DNA from: Campylobacterales bacterium
Lineage (GTDB): Bacteria > Campylobacterota > Campylobacteria > Campylobacterales > Arcobacteraceae
Reading direction: 5' to 3'
DNA: 39,932 nucleotides
NCBI GenBank assembly: GCA_018399655.1
Contig: JAGYNS010000003.1
Coordinates: 1-39,932 of the forward strand
Under the pieces are notes generated by a model, which worked only from the letters and a program-made list of their open reading frames with translations, was not told the origin of the DNA and did not search any database. Positions 10,664-21,010 of this stretch are shown piece after piece. The position numbers and the translations under genes were made by a program. How positions within the stretch are numbered: position 1 is the stretch's first letter; every line of letters begins with the position of its first letter.

Positions 10664-11525
10664 ATTGATTATCACCATTTCAGATGTCAACAGTTCAAAG
10701 TCATTTAATATAAGCAGGCTTTTGAAAAAAATATTTTTATGGGCAGTTTTAGTAACGCTTATAGTGGTAAGTTTAAGCTTTTTAGTTATTACAAAGCTTA
10801 TAGATGAGGTTGGACATCTCAATAACGAAAGAGATCTTCTTACACAAGAAAATTATATCTATAGCAAGGAGATTGAGGATAAAAAAGCAAAAATAGATGA
10901 GTTGGGGGAGAAGCTTGATGATATAGAAGATATCATAGGTATAAACAATGAAGAGGAATCAAGTCTCATCCAAAGAGCAACACTGGCAAAGCTAAGTTCT
11001 GCACAAAAAATGTATATGCTCCAAACAATCCCTAGTGGATGCCCCCTAGAGGAGTGTTATGTTACTTCAAAATTTGGATGGAGAACCCATCCAATTACTA
11101 AAAAAAGAGATTACCATAAAGGGACTGATCTAAGAGCTGCTAGAAGAACTCCTGTACTAGCTACAGCTGATGGTGTGGTTCGATATGCAAGAACAGAAAA
11201 TGAAGGAACTTTTGGAAGAGTAGTTATTATTTTGCATAACAATGGTTTTGAAACGGTGTATGGGCATTTGCGATTTACCGATGTGAAAATAGGAGATGTG
11301 GTTAAAAAAGGGCAACAAATAGCACGAAGTGGAAATAGTGGTAGAAGTAGTGGTCCCCATTTGCATTATGAGGTGCGATATGCGACAAGACTACTTGATG
11401 CGGAAGATTTTATCAATTGGGATATGAAAAATTATGAACAAATATTTGAAAAACAAAGGAGAGTAGAGTGGGAATCTTTAGTAAATCTGATAAAAAATCA
11501 AAGTCAGAAACTGGTACAACAGTAA
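10650..11525 (+). CDS. Membrane-anchored M23 (LytM) peptidoglycan endopeptidase
   Basis: N-terminal TM and coiled-coil, then CYVTSKFGWRTHPITKKRDYHKGTDL ... GHLRF ... GPHLHYEV. Confidence 0.92.
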   Translation: MKKDRLIITISDVNSSKSFNISRLLKKIFLWAVLVTLIVVSLSFLVITKLIDEVGHLNNERDLLTQENYIYSKEIEDKKAKIDELGEKLDDIEDIIGINNEEESSLIQRATLAKLSSAQKMYMLQTIPSGCPLEECYVTSKFGWRTHPITKKRDYHKGTDLRAARRTPVLATADGVVRYARTENEGTFGRVVIILHNNGFETVYGHLRFTDVKIGDVVKKGQQIARSGNSGRSSGPHLHYEVRYATRLLDAEDFINWDMKNYEQIFEKQRRVEWESLVNLIKNQSQKLVQQ

Positions 11526-11899
11526 TAAATAAAGGGACAACCTTTAAAGGGATGATAGATACAAAAGGGTCTATTTTTATAGATGGGCGTTTTGAGGGGA
11601 TCATTGTAGCATCTCAAGATGTAACTATTGGAAAAAATGGGGAAGTTTTAGGAGAGATACGATCAAAAGTTCTTACAGTAAACGGGATTGTAGATGGACT
11701 GTTTGAAGTAGACCAAGCCAATATTTTGGGCTTTGGGAAAGTTCTTGGAAAGATGCACTATAATGAGCTTATTATAGAGCAAAATGGTCTATTTGAAGGG
11801 GAAGGGAAAAAGAAAAACTCTACTTTAAGTAGTCAATATAACAAACTTCAAATCAATGAAAAATATATTCGACATGATGAGCCAATTGAAGAACAATAG
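11468..11899 (+). CDS. Bactofilin (polymer-forming cytoskeletal protein, CcmA-like)
   Basis: Bactofilin pattern: TVINKGTTFKGMIDTKGSIFIDGRFEGIIVASQDVTIGKNGEVLGEIRSKVLTVNGIVDG; overlaps the upstream M23 gene. Confidence 0.9.
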   Translation: MGIFSKSDKKSKSETGTTVINKGTTFKGMIDTKGSIFIDGRFEGIIVASQDVTIGKNGEVLGEIRSKVLTVNGIVDGLFEVDQANILGFGKVLGKMHYNELIIEQNGLFEGEGKKKNSTLSSQYNKLQINEKYIRHDEPIEEQ

Positions 11900-11904
11900 A
11901 GTTT

Positions 11905-13314
11905 ATGGAGATAAAACAACAGCTTAATGATCTGTATACTCAAAAAAAGCAGATAGAAAAAGAGATTGAAAGACTAGAAAACCTTCAAGCAAGATCTGCT
12001 TTAGATATTATTGAGCTTAAAGAACAAATCTATATAGATACTTCTAAAGTACCACAAAAAGTTATTAAGCAGCTACAAGATATGGCTACTTTTGACAACC
12101 CTCAAGTGGAGATTTTAAAAAAACTACGAAAACCAATCTATAACACCCCTTACAAGATTCAAGGATTTACACAAACAAACAATAAACTTCTTCTTCCTAG
12201 AGGATTGATGCGAAATGTTATAGAGCTTTTTGCTACTTCTTCTCTTGATTATTCCTACAAAGATTTACGATTTGTGAAAACTATAGCGGTTCCTCAATTT
12301 TCTCTTGAATTACGCCCTGAGCAAAAAAAAGTGATAGAAAAAATTGTGAAAAAAGACTTTTGTATCTGTGTGGCATCTCCAGGGTTTGGAAAAACAGTTA
12401 TAGGGGCAAAAATGATCGAAAAAAGAGGGGTAAATACTTTAGTCATAGTCAATAAAAACCTACTTCTTGATCAATGGTGTGAACGATTTGGTGAGTATTT
12501 TAATATTGAGAAAAAAGATATTGGATATCTTGGGAAAAGTAAAAATAAACTGACAAACTATATTGATGTGGCGACCATGCAAAGTTTGAAAAACAATTCT
12601 GATCTTATTAAAAATTATTCATTTGTGATTGTGGATGAGTGTCACCACATCCCAGCTCTTACTTTTGAGAAAATTATAAAAAAATTTCAAGGGAAATATA
12701 TCTTAGGACTTAGTGCAACGCCAAATAGAAAAGATGGGATGGAGCCACTTTTATACCAACAGTTAGGACCTATTGCGTATGAGCAAAGGCAAAAAAAAGA
12801 TGGAAAAAAAGAGTATAAAATTATTGAAACAAACTTTATCAATGAAACAGCAGATTTTGCAGATTTTAACTTATGGCTGCTGAGAACAAACATAAACAGA
12901 ATCATATTGGAACAAATCATCAAACACAAAAATAGAAAAATACTGGTACTAACCGATAGAATTGAACATATTGATAATTTAGAATTATTACTAAAATCTA
13001 AAAATAGAGTATGTAGCGATCCATGGAAGTTTGAATAAAAATGATCGTAAATCACATGATGGAAAAATCAATAATGCCTCACTAGTTCTTGCTACCACCT
13101 CCTATTTTGGGGAGGGGATTGATTTTCCCATTTAAATACGATTATTTTAGCTACCCCTATTCCTACTAAGGGGAGATTGGCGCAGTATTTAGGGAGAATT
13201 GGTCGAGTGGGATGATTGTTTATGATTGATATTTTAGATATACAAAACCCATTTGCTTTAAGTAGCTTCAAAACGGCAAGAGGGTTACAAGCAATTACAC
13301 TATATAAAATCTAA
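11905..13314 (+). CDS. SF2 DEAD/DEAH-box helicase (SSL2/XPB-like); 3' part frameshifted as sequenced
   Basis: Walker A ASPGFGKTVIGAKM, DECHH, LSATPNRKDGMEP. Beyond the ORF stop at 13038, other frames give LVLATTSYFGEGIDFP, LNTIILATPIPTKGRLAQYLGRIGRVG and DIQNPFALSSFK. Confidence 0.88.
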
Positions 13315-13350
13315 ATGAAAAATATGATAAAATGAAATAGAAATTTAAGA

Positions 13351-14746
13351 ATGATAAAGGGAAAATTTGGAAGTTTAAAGAAAAAAGTAACCCATTAGGT
13401 TGTATTTGGTTTATTGTTGATTATTTTAAGGCTCATTGGGGTTGGGCATATCTTTTTCACCCTCTTTGAACAAAATAAACCACAAATAATATCACAAAAA
13501 TAGTCTCTACTGGAACTTAAAATCACCTATTACTATTAATCTTGAAGATGAAAGTGGAATTAAATACTACAAGGTAAGCTTTGTAGATGGGCAAAAACAA
13601 ACTACACTCCTTTCGGAAGTATTAACCAAAGTAGAGAAAAAAATTCAACTTCAAATCCCACCACCAACGCTTGATATTTTTTATCAAGGGAAAGACACCT
13701 CATTGATCATAGAGGCTGTTGATAACAGTAAATGGAACTTTTTAGAAGGAAATAAAGTAGTTCAAAAAATTGATCTCATAATCGATAGTAAAAAACCTAC
13801 GGCAAATGTTTTATCAAATTCTCGCTATATCCAAAGAGGAGGAAGTGCTGCTGTAGTGGTCAAAGTCAATGATAAAAACCTGCAAGACGCATATATCTCT
13901 TTTAATGATCAAAAAAGATTTGAACTGATCCCATTTTACAAGCAAGGGTATTATATGGCTTTAGTAGCTTGGCCTATAGATATTGAGAAGTTTCAAAGAG
14001 TGAACTTAGTTGCAACAGATAAAGCTGGGAATATAACAATTACCAAAGTGCCATTTTATATCCAAGATAAAAAAATTAAAATAGATAAGATACAACTTTC
14101 TGAAAACTTTATCAACAATGTTAGCGTGAATGTACTAGAACAAAGTGCTGAGTTGGTTCCCCAAACGCCAAAAGAGGTATTTTTGTACTCCAATAAAGAC
14201 CTACGAGCAAAAAATGTCAAAACTATAGAAGATATTGCACGAGATGCTATGAAAGGTCAAAGTGTCGATGATATATCTATCAATAGATTTGATAGACTTC
14301 GTGGTTCAAAAACAGTCGCAGGGTATGCTGAGCGAAGACACTACTATTTAGATGGTGAAAAGATCAATGAAGCATGGCATTTAGGGATTGATTGGGCAAG
14401 TGTAAAACAAGCTGCTGTATATGTTTCAAACCCTGGAGAAGTGGTTTTTAATAACTACTTAGGTCTTTATGGAAATACAATTATTGTAGATCATGGGATG
14501 GGACTAGCCACTTTATATGCACACACAAGCTCCCAAGCAGTTCAAGTTGGGCAGCAGGTCTCAAAAGGGGATAAAATAGCTCATACAGGAGCTACGGGTG
14601 CCGTGTTTGGAGATCATTTGCACTTTGGAGTATTGGTGCAAGGAGTAGAGGTAAACCCTATAGAGTGGATGGATAGCTTTTGGATAAAAACAAGAATTAC
14701 AGATATTTTACAAAATGGTAAAAAACAAATAGATGAGAGCTTATGA
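13351..14746 (+). CDS. Second M23 (LytM) peptidase; 5' ~350 bp frameshifted as sequenced
   Basis: Intact frame 13703..14746 with AWHLGIDWAS, TLYAHTSSQAVQVGQQVSKGDKIAHTGATGAVFGDHLHFGV; upstream frames supply a TM segment and SPITINLEDESGIKYYKVSF. Confidence 0.85.
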
Positions 14747-15639
14747 AACAAAGAACAATAAGTAAAAGTGTAGAGATAGTTGGGGTTGGGCTTCATAAAG
14801 GGGTGCCTGTAAAGATGAAGCTAGAACCACTTGATGATGATATGGGGATCATATTTTATAGAAGTGATGAAGCGGTTACTATCCCTTTGACTCCAGAGTA
14901 TGTAATAGATACCAAAATGGCGACAGTTATAGGAAAAGATGATGTTGTGGTCTCTACTATTGAGCACTTACTTTCAGCAATATATGCTTATGGCATTGAC
15001 AATTTACGAATAAGTGTGGATAATGATGAAGTTCCTATTTTAGATGGAAGTAGCAGTGGATATTGTATGCTTCTTGAAGAGGTGGGTATAGTGGAGCAAA
15101 GCAAAAGCAAAAGAGCTCTTTTGATTAAAAAAGAGATTGAGGTAAAGCATGAGGGAAAATTTGTAAAAGTAAAGCCCTCAAATCATATAATTTATGATTT
15201 TTCTATCAATTTCGAACATCCTGCCATTGGTGAGCAAGAGTTTCGATTTGACTATTCTATCCCAGAGTATAAAGAGAATATAAGTCGTGCAAGAACATTT
15301 GGATTTTTACATGAAGTGCAGTACCTACGAAGCATAGGACTAGCTCAAGGGGGAAGTTTAGAAAATGCGATTGTTCTTGATGATCAAAAAGTTTTAAACC
15401 CTGAGGGGCTACGATATGATGATGAGTTTGTACGCCATAAAATACTTGACGCAATTGGAGATATGTCACTATTAGGCTATACAATGGTAGGGGAGTATAG
15501 TGCCCATGCAGGGAGCCATCATCTTAACCATCTTTTGACAAAAAAGGTTTTAGAATCTCCTGAAAACTATGAGATTGTTGATCTTGAAGAGGTGCAAGAG
15601 AAAGTGGAAGTATTTGAAAAAGCATACGCAAGAGCTTAG
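14743..15639 (+). CDS. lpxC: UDP-3-O-acyl-N-acetylglucosamine deacetylase
   Basis: TISKSVEIVGVGLHKGVPVKM, STIEHLLSAIYAYGIDNLRI, VPILDGSS, ARTFGFLHEV, HKILDAIGDMSLLG, HAGSHHLNHLL. Confidence 0.96.
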   Translation: MKQRTISKSVEIVGVGLHKGVPVKMKLEPLDDDMGIIFYRSDEAVTIPLTPEYVIDTKMATVIGKDDVVVSTIEHLLSAIYAYGIDNLRISVDNDEVPILDGSSSGYCMLLEEVGIVEQSKSKRALLIKKEIEVKHEGKFVKVKPSNHIIYDFSINFEHPAIGEQEFRFDYSIPEYKENISRARTFGFLHEVQYLRSIGLAQGGSLENAIVLDDQKVLNPEGLRYDDEFVRHKILDAIGDMSLLGYTMVGEYSAHAGSHHLNHLLTKKVLESPENYEIVDLEEVQEKVEVFEKAYARA

Positions 15640-15653
15640 ATTAGGAATTATGG

Positions 15654-16112
15654 GTGAAAAAAGTTGATATCTTTGTAATCTCTATAGCAAACCCACTTCT
15701 TTTAGGGGTCTATGAAGATTCAAAACTTATAGAAACTTTTCAAAAAGAGGGGAAAACAAGCGAAACTCTCCCTTTACTTTTTGATGAAATTTTGTCAAAA
15801 TATGAGCTGAATGCACTTTTTTATGTGAATGGTCCAGGAAGCTATATGGCAATAAAAGTTGCGTATCTTTTTTTAAAAACTTTCAGTATAGTTTATAATA
15901 TAAAGCTTTATGCATCAGATGGATTTTGCTTTAATAGGAATAGCCCTATAAAAGCGTTAGGGAAAAAGTATTTTTTTAAACACCATGATGGTACAATAAA
16001 AATTGACTTTTTAGAGGATCATAGTTTAAAAGATTTTTTATTGCCACAAAAGCTTCCACAAGAGATTTTTAGTGAAGAATCATCCCCTAGCTATAATCTA
16101 CCTGCAATTTAA
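15654..16112 (+). CDS. tsaB: TsaB-like tRNA t6A biosynthesis protein
   Basis: Short protein between lpxC and thrB with GPGSYMAIKVAYLFLKTFSI matching the TsaB GPGSFTGLR-type motif. Confidence 0.65.
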   Translation: MKKVDIFVISIANPLLLGVYEDSKLIETFQKEGKTSETLPLLFDEILSKYELNALFYVNGPGSYMAIKVAYLFLKTFSIVYNIKLYASDGFCFNRNSPIKALGKKYFFKHHDGTIKIDFLEDHSLKDFLLPQKLPQEIFSEESSPSYNLPAI

Positions 16113-16126
16113 ACAGAAGGAAAAGA

Positions 16127-17008
16127 ATGAGAATTAGTGTACCAGCAACAAGTGCCAATTTAGGTCCAGGATTTGACACCTTAGGGATAGCTCTTGATAT
16201 AAGAAATGAGGTAATTATAAAACCTGCAAAATTTCATAGTGTATCATTAAAAGGGGAGGGGTCGAACAATCCAAAATTAAAAGATAACAATATGTTTATC
16301 TCCACATTTAATGACTTTCACCAAAATCTTTGCAGCCAAAGACAACAATTTCGATTTGAGTTTCAAAATAAAGTGCCACTTTCAAGAGGACTAGGAAGTA
16401 GTAGTGCCGTGATTATCAGTGCGATTGCTTCTGCGTACGCCATAGAAAAAATAGATATACCAAGTAAAAAGCTATTGAATCTTGCTTTAAGTTATGAATC
16501 ACACCCTGATAACATTACCCCTGCAGTGATGGGGGGATTTACGGTGGCTACCATTCATGACAATGAGGTGTTTTTTATTAAGAAAAATATGCCAAAAACA
16601 CTCAAAGCAGTTGTGGTGATCCCCAATCGACCAATCTCTACAAATCATTCAAGAAAAACTCTCCCTTTTAAATATTCAAAAGAGGATACTATTTTTAATG
16701 TTTCACACAGTTCTTTACTTACAGCTGCATTTATGAGTGAAGATTGGAGAATGTTAAAAAAAGCATCAAAAGACAGATTGCACCAGTATTATAGAATGAA
16801 GCAGATGCCTGAATTGTTTGCTGTACAAAAAGTAGCATTACGCAATGGAGCACTGATGAGTACGCTCTCTGGAAGTGGTTCTACATTTTTTAATATAGTG
16901 TATGAAAAAGATGCAAATAGGCTTGTAAAAAAGTTTGAAGAGAACTTTCCACACTTCAAAGTACTGCAAAGTGACTTTGATAATGATGGCGTTATAGTAG
17001 AAGATTAA
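16127..17008 (+). CDS. thrB: Homoserine kinase
   Basis: GHMP kinase: VPATSANLGPGFDTLGIAL, VPLSRGLGSSSAVIISAI, ESHPDNITPAVMGGF, STLSGSGSTFF. Confidence 0.96.
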   Translation: MRISVPATSANLGPGFDTLGIALDIRNEVIIKPAKFHSVSLKGEGSNNPKLKDNNMFISTFNDFHQNLCSQRQQFRFEFQNKVPLSRGLGSSSAVIISAIASAYAIEKIDIPSKKLLNLALSYESHPDNITPAVMGGFTVATIHDNEVFFIKKNMPKTLKAVVVIPNRPISTNHSRKTLPFKYSKEDTIFNVSHSSLLTAAFMSEDWRMLKKASKDRLHQYYRMKQMPELFAVQKVALRNGALMSTLSGSGSTFFNIVYEKDANRLVKKFEENFPHFKVLQSDFDNDGVIVED

Positions 17009-17024
17009 GTTCAGTTTAGTTAAA

Positions 17025-17264
17025 ATGTCGCAAAAACCTATAAGAACTTGTATAAAGTGTAGATCGAAATTGTCACAAAATACATTGCAAAGATTGCAAT
17101 GTATTGACAAAAAACTGATACCTTTTACAGGAAGTGGTAGAAGTTTTTATATTTGCGAGAGATGTTTACAAAACAAAGATACACTTGAAAAAGTATTGTA
17201 TAAACAATGTAAAAATAAAGATGACTATATAAGTCAACTGGAGGAGATACGAAGGAATGGATGA
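17025..17264 (+). CDS. YlxR-family (DUF448) protein
   Basis: PIRTCIKCRSKLSQNTLQRL, GSGRSFYICERCLQ; directly upstream of infB as usual. Confidence 0.85.
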   Translation: MSQKPIRTCIKCRSKLSQNTLQRLQCIDKKLIPFTGSGRSFYICERCLQNKDTLEKVLYKQCKNKDDYISQLEEIRRNG

Positions 17265-19932
17265 TAAAGTAAGAGTTTTTGAAGTAGCTGATGAAGCTGG
17301 TTCTACAAGTGCAGAGGTTATAAAAAAAGCAGCTGATTTAGGGATAACCCTAAAATCACCGCAAAGTACTGTAACTTTTGAGCAAGCAGAGCAGATAGCT
17401 CAATATGTAATGACAGGTGAAAGTAAATTGCTAGCATCTGAAAAAGAGCCTTCAAAACCAACAAAAAGAGCACAAACTACTTCAAAAAAAGAAAAAGTGG
17501 ATTCGAGTTCAAAAAAAGAAACAAAAGAGGGAAAGAAAGCTTCACCTAAAAGTGAAACTGAAAACCAAAATGAAGTAGAAGTAAAAAAAGATGTTGAAAA
17601 AAGTGAACAATCCAACTCTTCTCCTATAGAACCTTCAAGTAAAGATGAAACAACAAAAAAACAAGACTCTTCTAAAGAACCTGTAAAACCAGCAAAAAAT
17701 AGCAATGGTACAGATAAAGTGGTGATGAAAAAAAGAGGCTTAACAATTGTTAAGAAGAAAAAACCACGAAATGAGCCAGCATCAACAGAAGCTGCACCAC
17801 AATCGAAAAAAACAAAAATGCCTTCAATGAGTGAACTATTTGGGGCAAGTGCAGATTTAAAAGAGCAGTACTCTACGAGTAAATCGAAAAAAATAAAAAA
17901 ACAAGCAGCAAAAGCTCATGAGCATGGGAAAAAGATCGATGTGTATAAAGAGAAAGATGATTTTAGAGAGTCTGATGAGTCACTGATTGGGGAAGAGGTT
18001 GTATTGCTTGATATGGCTATTACAGAAACTTCTAAGTTTTTACAAGAAACACCAAAACCAAAAAATATCCGAACAACAAAGCCTAGTGCTTTTGGAAATC
18101 AGCCACGAGGCTTAAAGCGTGGAAAAAAGAAAAAAAGGTATAAAAAACCAACTGTTGAGGAAAATGTTACAGCAGTAACTATTCCTGAAGAGTGTAGAGT
18201 GTATGAGTTTGCTGAAAAGATCAACAAAACAACTGGAGATGTTATTGGAAAACTCTTTATGCTTGGGATGATGGTTACAAAAAATGACTTTTTAGGGGCT
18301 GATGAACTTGAGATCTTAGGTGAAGAGTATGGTATAGATATCACAGTAAAAGATGAACTTGAAGATGTAAATTATGTTGATGAGTATCATGAAGAGGAGA
18401 TCGATAAAACTAATTTTGTGCCAAGACCCCCAGTTGTTACTATTATGGGACATGTTGACCATGGTAAAACCTCACTTTTAGATAAAATCAGAAGTTCAAG
18501 AGTTGCATCTGGTGAAGCTGGTGGAATTACTCAACATATCTCTGCATACACTGTAGAAAAAAATGGACAAGATATCACATTTGTAGATACACCAGGGCAT
18601 GAAGCATTTAGTTCTATGAGACAAAGAGGAGCAAGTGTTACAGATATTGTTATCATAGTTGTAGCAGCAGATGATGGGGTAAAACCACAAACGATAGAGT
18701 CTATTAAAGCAGCTAAACAAAGTGGTTCTCCAATTATTGTTGCAGTGAACAAAATGGATAAAGAAACAGCAAATCTTGATATGGTAAAAGCTGGGATGGC
18801 AGAACAAGATATGTCACCAGTTGATTGGGGTGGAGATATTGAATTTATCCCAGTTTCTGCACATACAGGTGAGGGGATTGAAGATCTTTTAGAGAATATT
18901 TTATTGCAAGCGGAAGTTTTAGAACTTGAAGCTGACCCTACCTCTTTAGCGAAAGCTACTGTTATAGAATCTATGCAGGTAAAAGGAAGAGGAGCAGTTG
19001 CAACTGTAATTGTTCAAAACGGTTCATTAAAAGTTGGAGATAATATTGTTGCTGATACCACTTTTGGAAGAGTAAAAGCGATAATTGATGATCAAGGAAA
19101 ACAAGTAAAAGAGCTAGGACTTAGTCGAACAGGACAAGTTGTAGGACTGAATGATGTTCCACCAACAGGAGCCCACTTAGTTGCACAAGAAAGTGCAGCA
19201 AAAGCAAAAGAGATAGCAACAATTCGAGCAGAGCATGCAAGAGCAAAAGAGCTAAGTGCCTCTACAAAAGTTTCACTTGATGAGATGGCAGAGCTTATTA
19301 AAGAGGGAAAAATAAAAGCGTTACCTATTATTCTTAAAGCGGATGCAGGTGGATCTTTAGAAGCGATTAAAGCATCTTTGGAAGCTATAAAAAATGATGA
19401 AGTAAAAGTGAAAATTGTCTCAACTGGAGTTGGTGGTATCACTGAAGCTGATGTAGCAATGGCTGGTGCTAGTGATGATTGTATCATTTTAGGATTTAAT
19501 GTACGACCTACAGGATCGGTAAAAACAAAAGCAAAAGCTGATGGAATTGAGATCAAAACTTATAGTATCATTTATGATCTGATCGATGATGTAAAAGCGA
19601 CACTATCTGGTATGATGAGTACAGTTGTTATTGAGGAAAATACAGGTCAAGCTGAAGTTCTTGATACATTTGTGGTTCCAAAAGTGGGAACTGTAGCAGG
19701 TACAAAAGTAACTGATGGTAAAGTGATCCGTGGTGGTCTTGCTAGAATTATTCGAGATGGTGTTGTAGTGTATACAGGAGCTATAAAATCTCTTAAACGA
19801 TTTAAAGATGATGTCAAAGAGGTATCCAATGGATATGAGTGTGGTATTATTTTTGAAAAATATAATGATATCCGAGTTGGTGACTACATCGAAACATTTA
19901 TAGAGCATAAAGAAGAGCAAACAATCGATTAG
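17257..19932 (+). CDS. infB: Translation initiation factor IF-2
   Basis: RPPVVTIMGHVDHGKTSLLDKIR, VDTPGHEAFSSMR, NKMDKE; low-complexity Lys/Glu/Ser linker typical of IF-2. Confidence 0.98.
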   Translation: MDDKVRVFEVADEAGSTSAEVIKKAADLGITLKSPQSTVTFEQAEQIAQYVMTGESKLLASEKEPSKPTKRAQTTSKKEKVDSSSKKETKEGKKASPKSETENQNEVEVKKDVEKSEQSNSSPIEPSSKDETTKKQDSSKEPVKPAKNSNGTDKVVMKKRGLTIVKKKKPRNEPASTEAAPQSKKTKMPSMSELFGASADLKEQYSTSKSKKIKKQAAKAHEHGKKIDVYKEKDDFRESDESLIGEEVVLLDMAITETSKFLQETPKPKNIRTTKPSAFGNQPRGLKRGKKKKRYKKPTVEENVTAVTIPEECRVYEFAEKINKTTGDVIGKLFMLGMMVTKNDFLGADELEILGEEYGIDITVKDELEDVNYVDEYHEEEIDKTNFVPRPPVVTIMGHVDHGKTSLLDKIRSSRVASGEAGGITQHISAYTVEKNGQDITFVDTPGHEAFSSMRQRGASVTDIVIIVVAADDGVKPQTIESIKAAKQSGSPIIVAVNKMDKETANLDMVKAGMAEQDMSPVDWGGDIEFIPVSAHTGEGIEDLLENILLQAEVLELEADPTSLAKATVIESMQVKGRGAVATVIVQNGSLKVGDNIVADTTFGRVKAIIDDQGKQVKELGLSRTGQVVGLNDVPPTGAHLVAQESAAKAKEIATIRAEHARAKELSASTKVSLDEMAELIKEGKIKALPIILKADAGGSLEAIKASLEAIKNDEVKVKIVSTGVGGITEADVAMAGASDDCIILGFNVRPTGSVKTKAKADGIEIKTYSIIYDLIDDVKATLSGMMSTVVIEENTGQAEVLDTFVVPKVGTVAGTKVTDGKVIRGGLARIIRDGVVVYTGAIKSLKRFKDDVKEVSNGYECGIIFEKYNDIRVGDYIETFIEHKEEQTID

Positions 19933-19957
19933 GGAGCTTTATAGCACACGATCTTTC

Positions 19958-20009
19958 GCTTAACTAGATATTTGAGGTACTGGTTGTACATCTTCATATC
20001 TAGTTAAGC
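19958..20009. repeat. 14-bp perfect inverted repeat (24-nt spacer) between infB and rbfA
   Basis: GCTTAACTAGATAT (19958-19971) pairs with ATATCTAGTTAAGC (19996-20009); spacer contains GTAC-tggtt-GTAC. Confidence 0.9.
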
Positions 20010-20017
20010 AAAATCCC

Positions 20018-20428
20018 ATGCACTCTAAAACTCCTAATGAAAAGTTTTTGAAGCTTTTAAAAAAAGAGGAAAAATTGAAAGAAAAAAGTATAAACTTACA
20101 AAGGACAGAGTCTTTACTTATGGAGCTTATCCCTGAAGCTTTGGGAAGTTTGGAAAACCCACTGATTCGTGGACTTTGTATCACAGAAGTTGACTGTAAA
20201 AATGGGAAGTATGATGCAAAAGTCTATTTTGATGGAAGTGATTTTGATACCACAGAGATTAAAGAGATACAAAAAGCTTTAAAAAAAGCAAATGGTGCTT
20301 TAAAATCATATATATTACAAGCTACAAGTTGGTACAAGTGCCCAAATTTTGAGTTTATGGTGGATGATATGCTTGAGAAAAAGTCGCGAATAGATGAACT
20401 GTTTGCTAAAATAGAGAAAAAGAGTTAA
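20018..20428 (+). CDS. rbfA: Ribosome-binding factor A
   Basis: RTESLLMELIPEALGSLENPLIRGLCITEVDCKNGKYDAKVYFDG; between infB and rimP. Confidence 0.88.
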   Translation: MHSKTPNEKFLKLLKKEEKLKEKSINLQRTESLLMELIPEALGSLENPLIRGLCITEVDCKNGKYDAKVYFDGSDFDTTEIKEIQKALKKANGALKSYILQATSWYKCPNFEFMVDDMLEKKSRIDELFAKIEKKS

Positions 20429-20430
20429 AG

Positions 20431-20880
20431 ATGATAGATCAAGAGCTAGAGGAATCAATTGCAACAGCCATAAAAGGAAGCGGTGCAGATCTGTATGATA
20501 TTCAGCTAACAAAAGAGCATAAAGTAAATATTTTAAGGGTATTTATAACTTCAAAAGATGGGGTAAACCTTGATCTTTGTGCAAAAGTAAGCCGAATGAT
20601 CTCTCCACTTTTAGATGTCCATGAACCAGTACAAGGAAAATATAATCTTGAAGTAAGCTCTCCAGGGATTGAGCGAAAACTCAAAACTCTTCACCATTTT
20701 TTGTGTAGTGTAGGGGAAAATATTAAGATCAAAGAGTACTCCACTGAAACATTTAAAGGAAAACTACTCAGTGCAACTGAAGAGGGTATTATCGTGGTTG
20801 ATGATATTGATCAAGGTGAAGTGGAAGTAAAATATGATGATATATTATCAGCATCCACTTTTTTTGATTGGGATAAATAG
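20431..20880 (+). CDS. rimP: Ribosome maturation factor RimP
   Basis: LYDIQLTKEHKVNILRVFITSKDGVNLDLCAKVSRMISPLLD, YNLEVSSPGIERKLKTLHHF. Confidence 0.93.
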   Translation: MIDQELEESIATAIKGSGADLYDIQLTKEHKVNILRVFITSKDGVNLDLCAKVSRMISPLLDVHEPVQGKYNLEVSSPGIERKLKTLHHFLCSVGENIKIKEYSTETFKGKLLSATEEGIIVVDDIDQGEVEVKYDDILSASTFFDWDK

Positions 20881-20884
20881 GTAG

Positions 20885-21010
20885 ATGGATAAACAAAATA
20901 GCCAATATATGCAATTGGCTATTGATCAAGCTTGGAATTATCAGCTTCAAACCTACCCAAACCCAGCGGTTGGATGTTGTGTTGTAAAAGATGGTTTATT
21001 AATCAATTAA
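20885..21010 (+). pseudogene. ribD: Truncated 5' end of ribD (riboflavin deaminase/reductase), 41 codons then stop
   Basis: MDKQNSQYMQLAIDQAWNYQLQTYPNPAVGCCVVKDG matches the RibD N-terminus; sequence then changes to restriction-modification protein. Confidence 0.82.

Noticed and set aside
17400-19920. Antisense ORFs over infB (17400-17705, 18099-18344, 18496-18807, 19092-19556, 19603-19920)
   Set aside because: Shadow ORFs opposite a strongly conserved infB; low-complexity Ser/Phe/Ile-rich translations with no recognizable domain.
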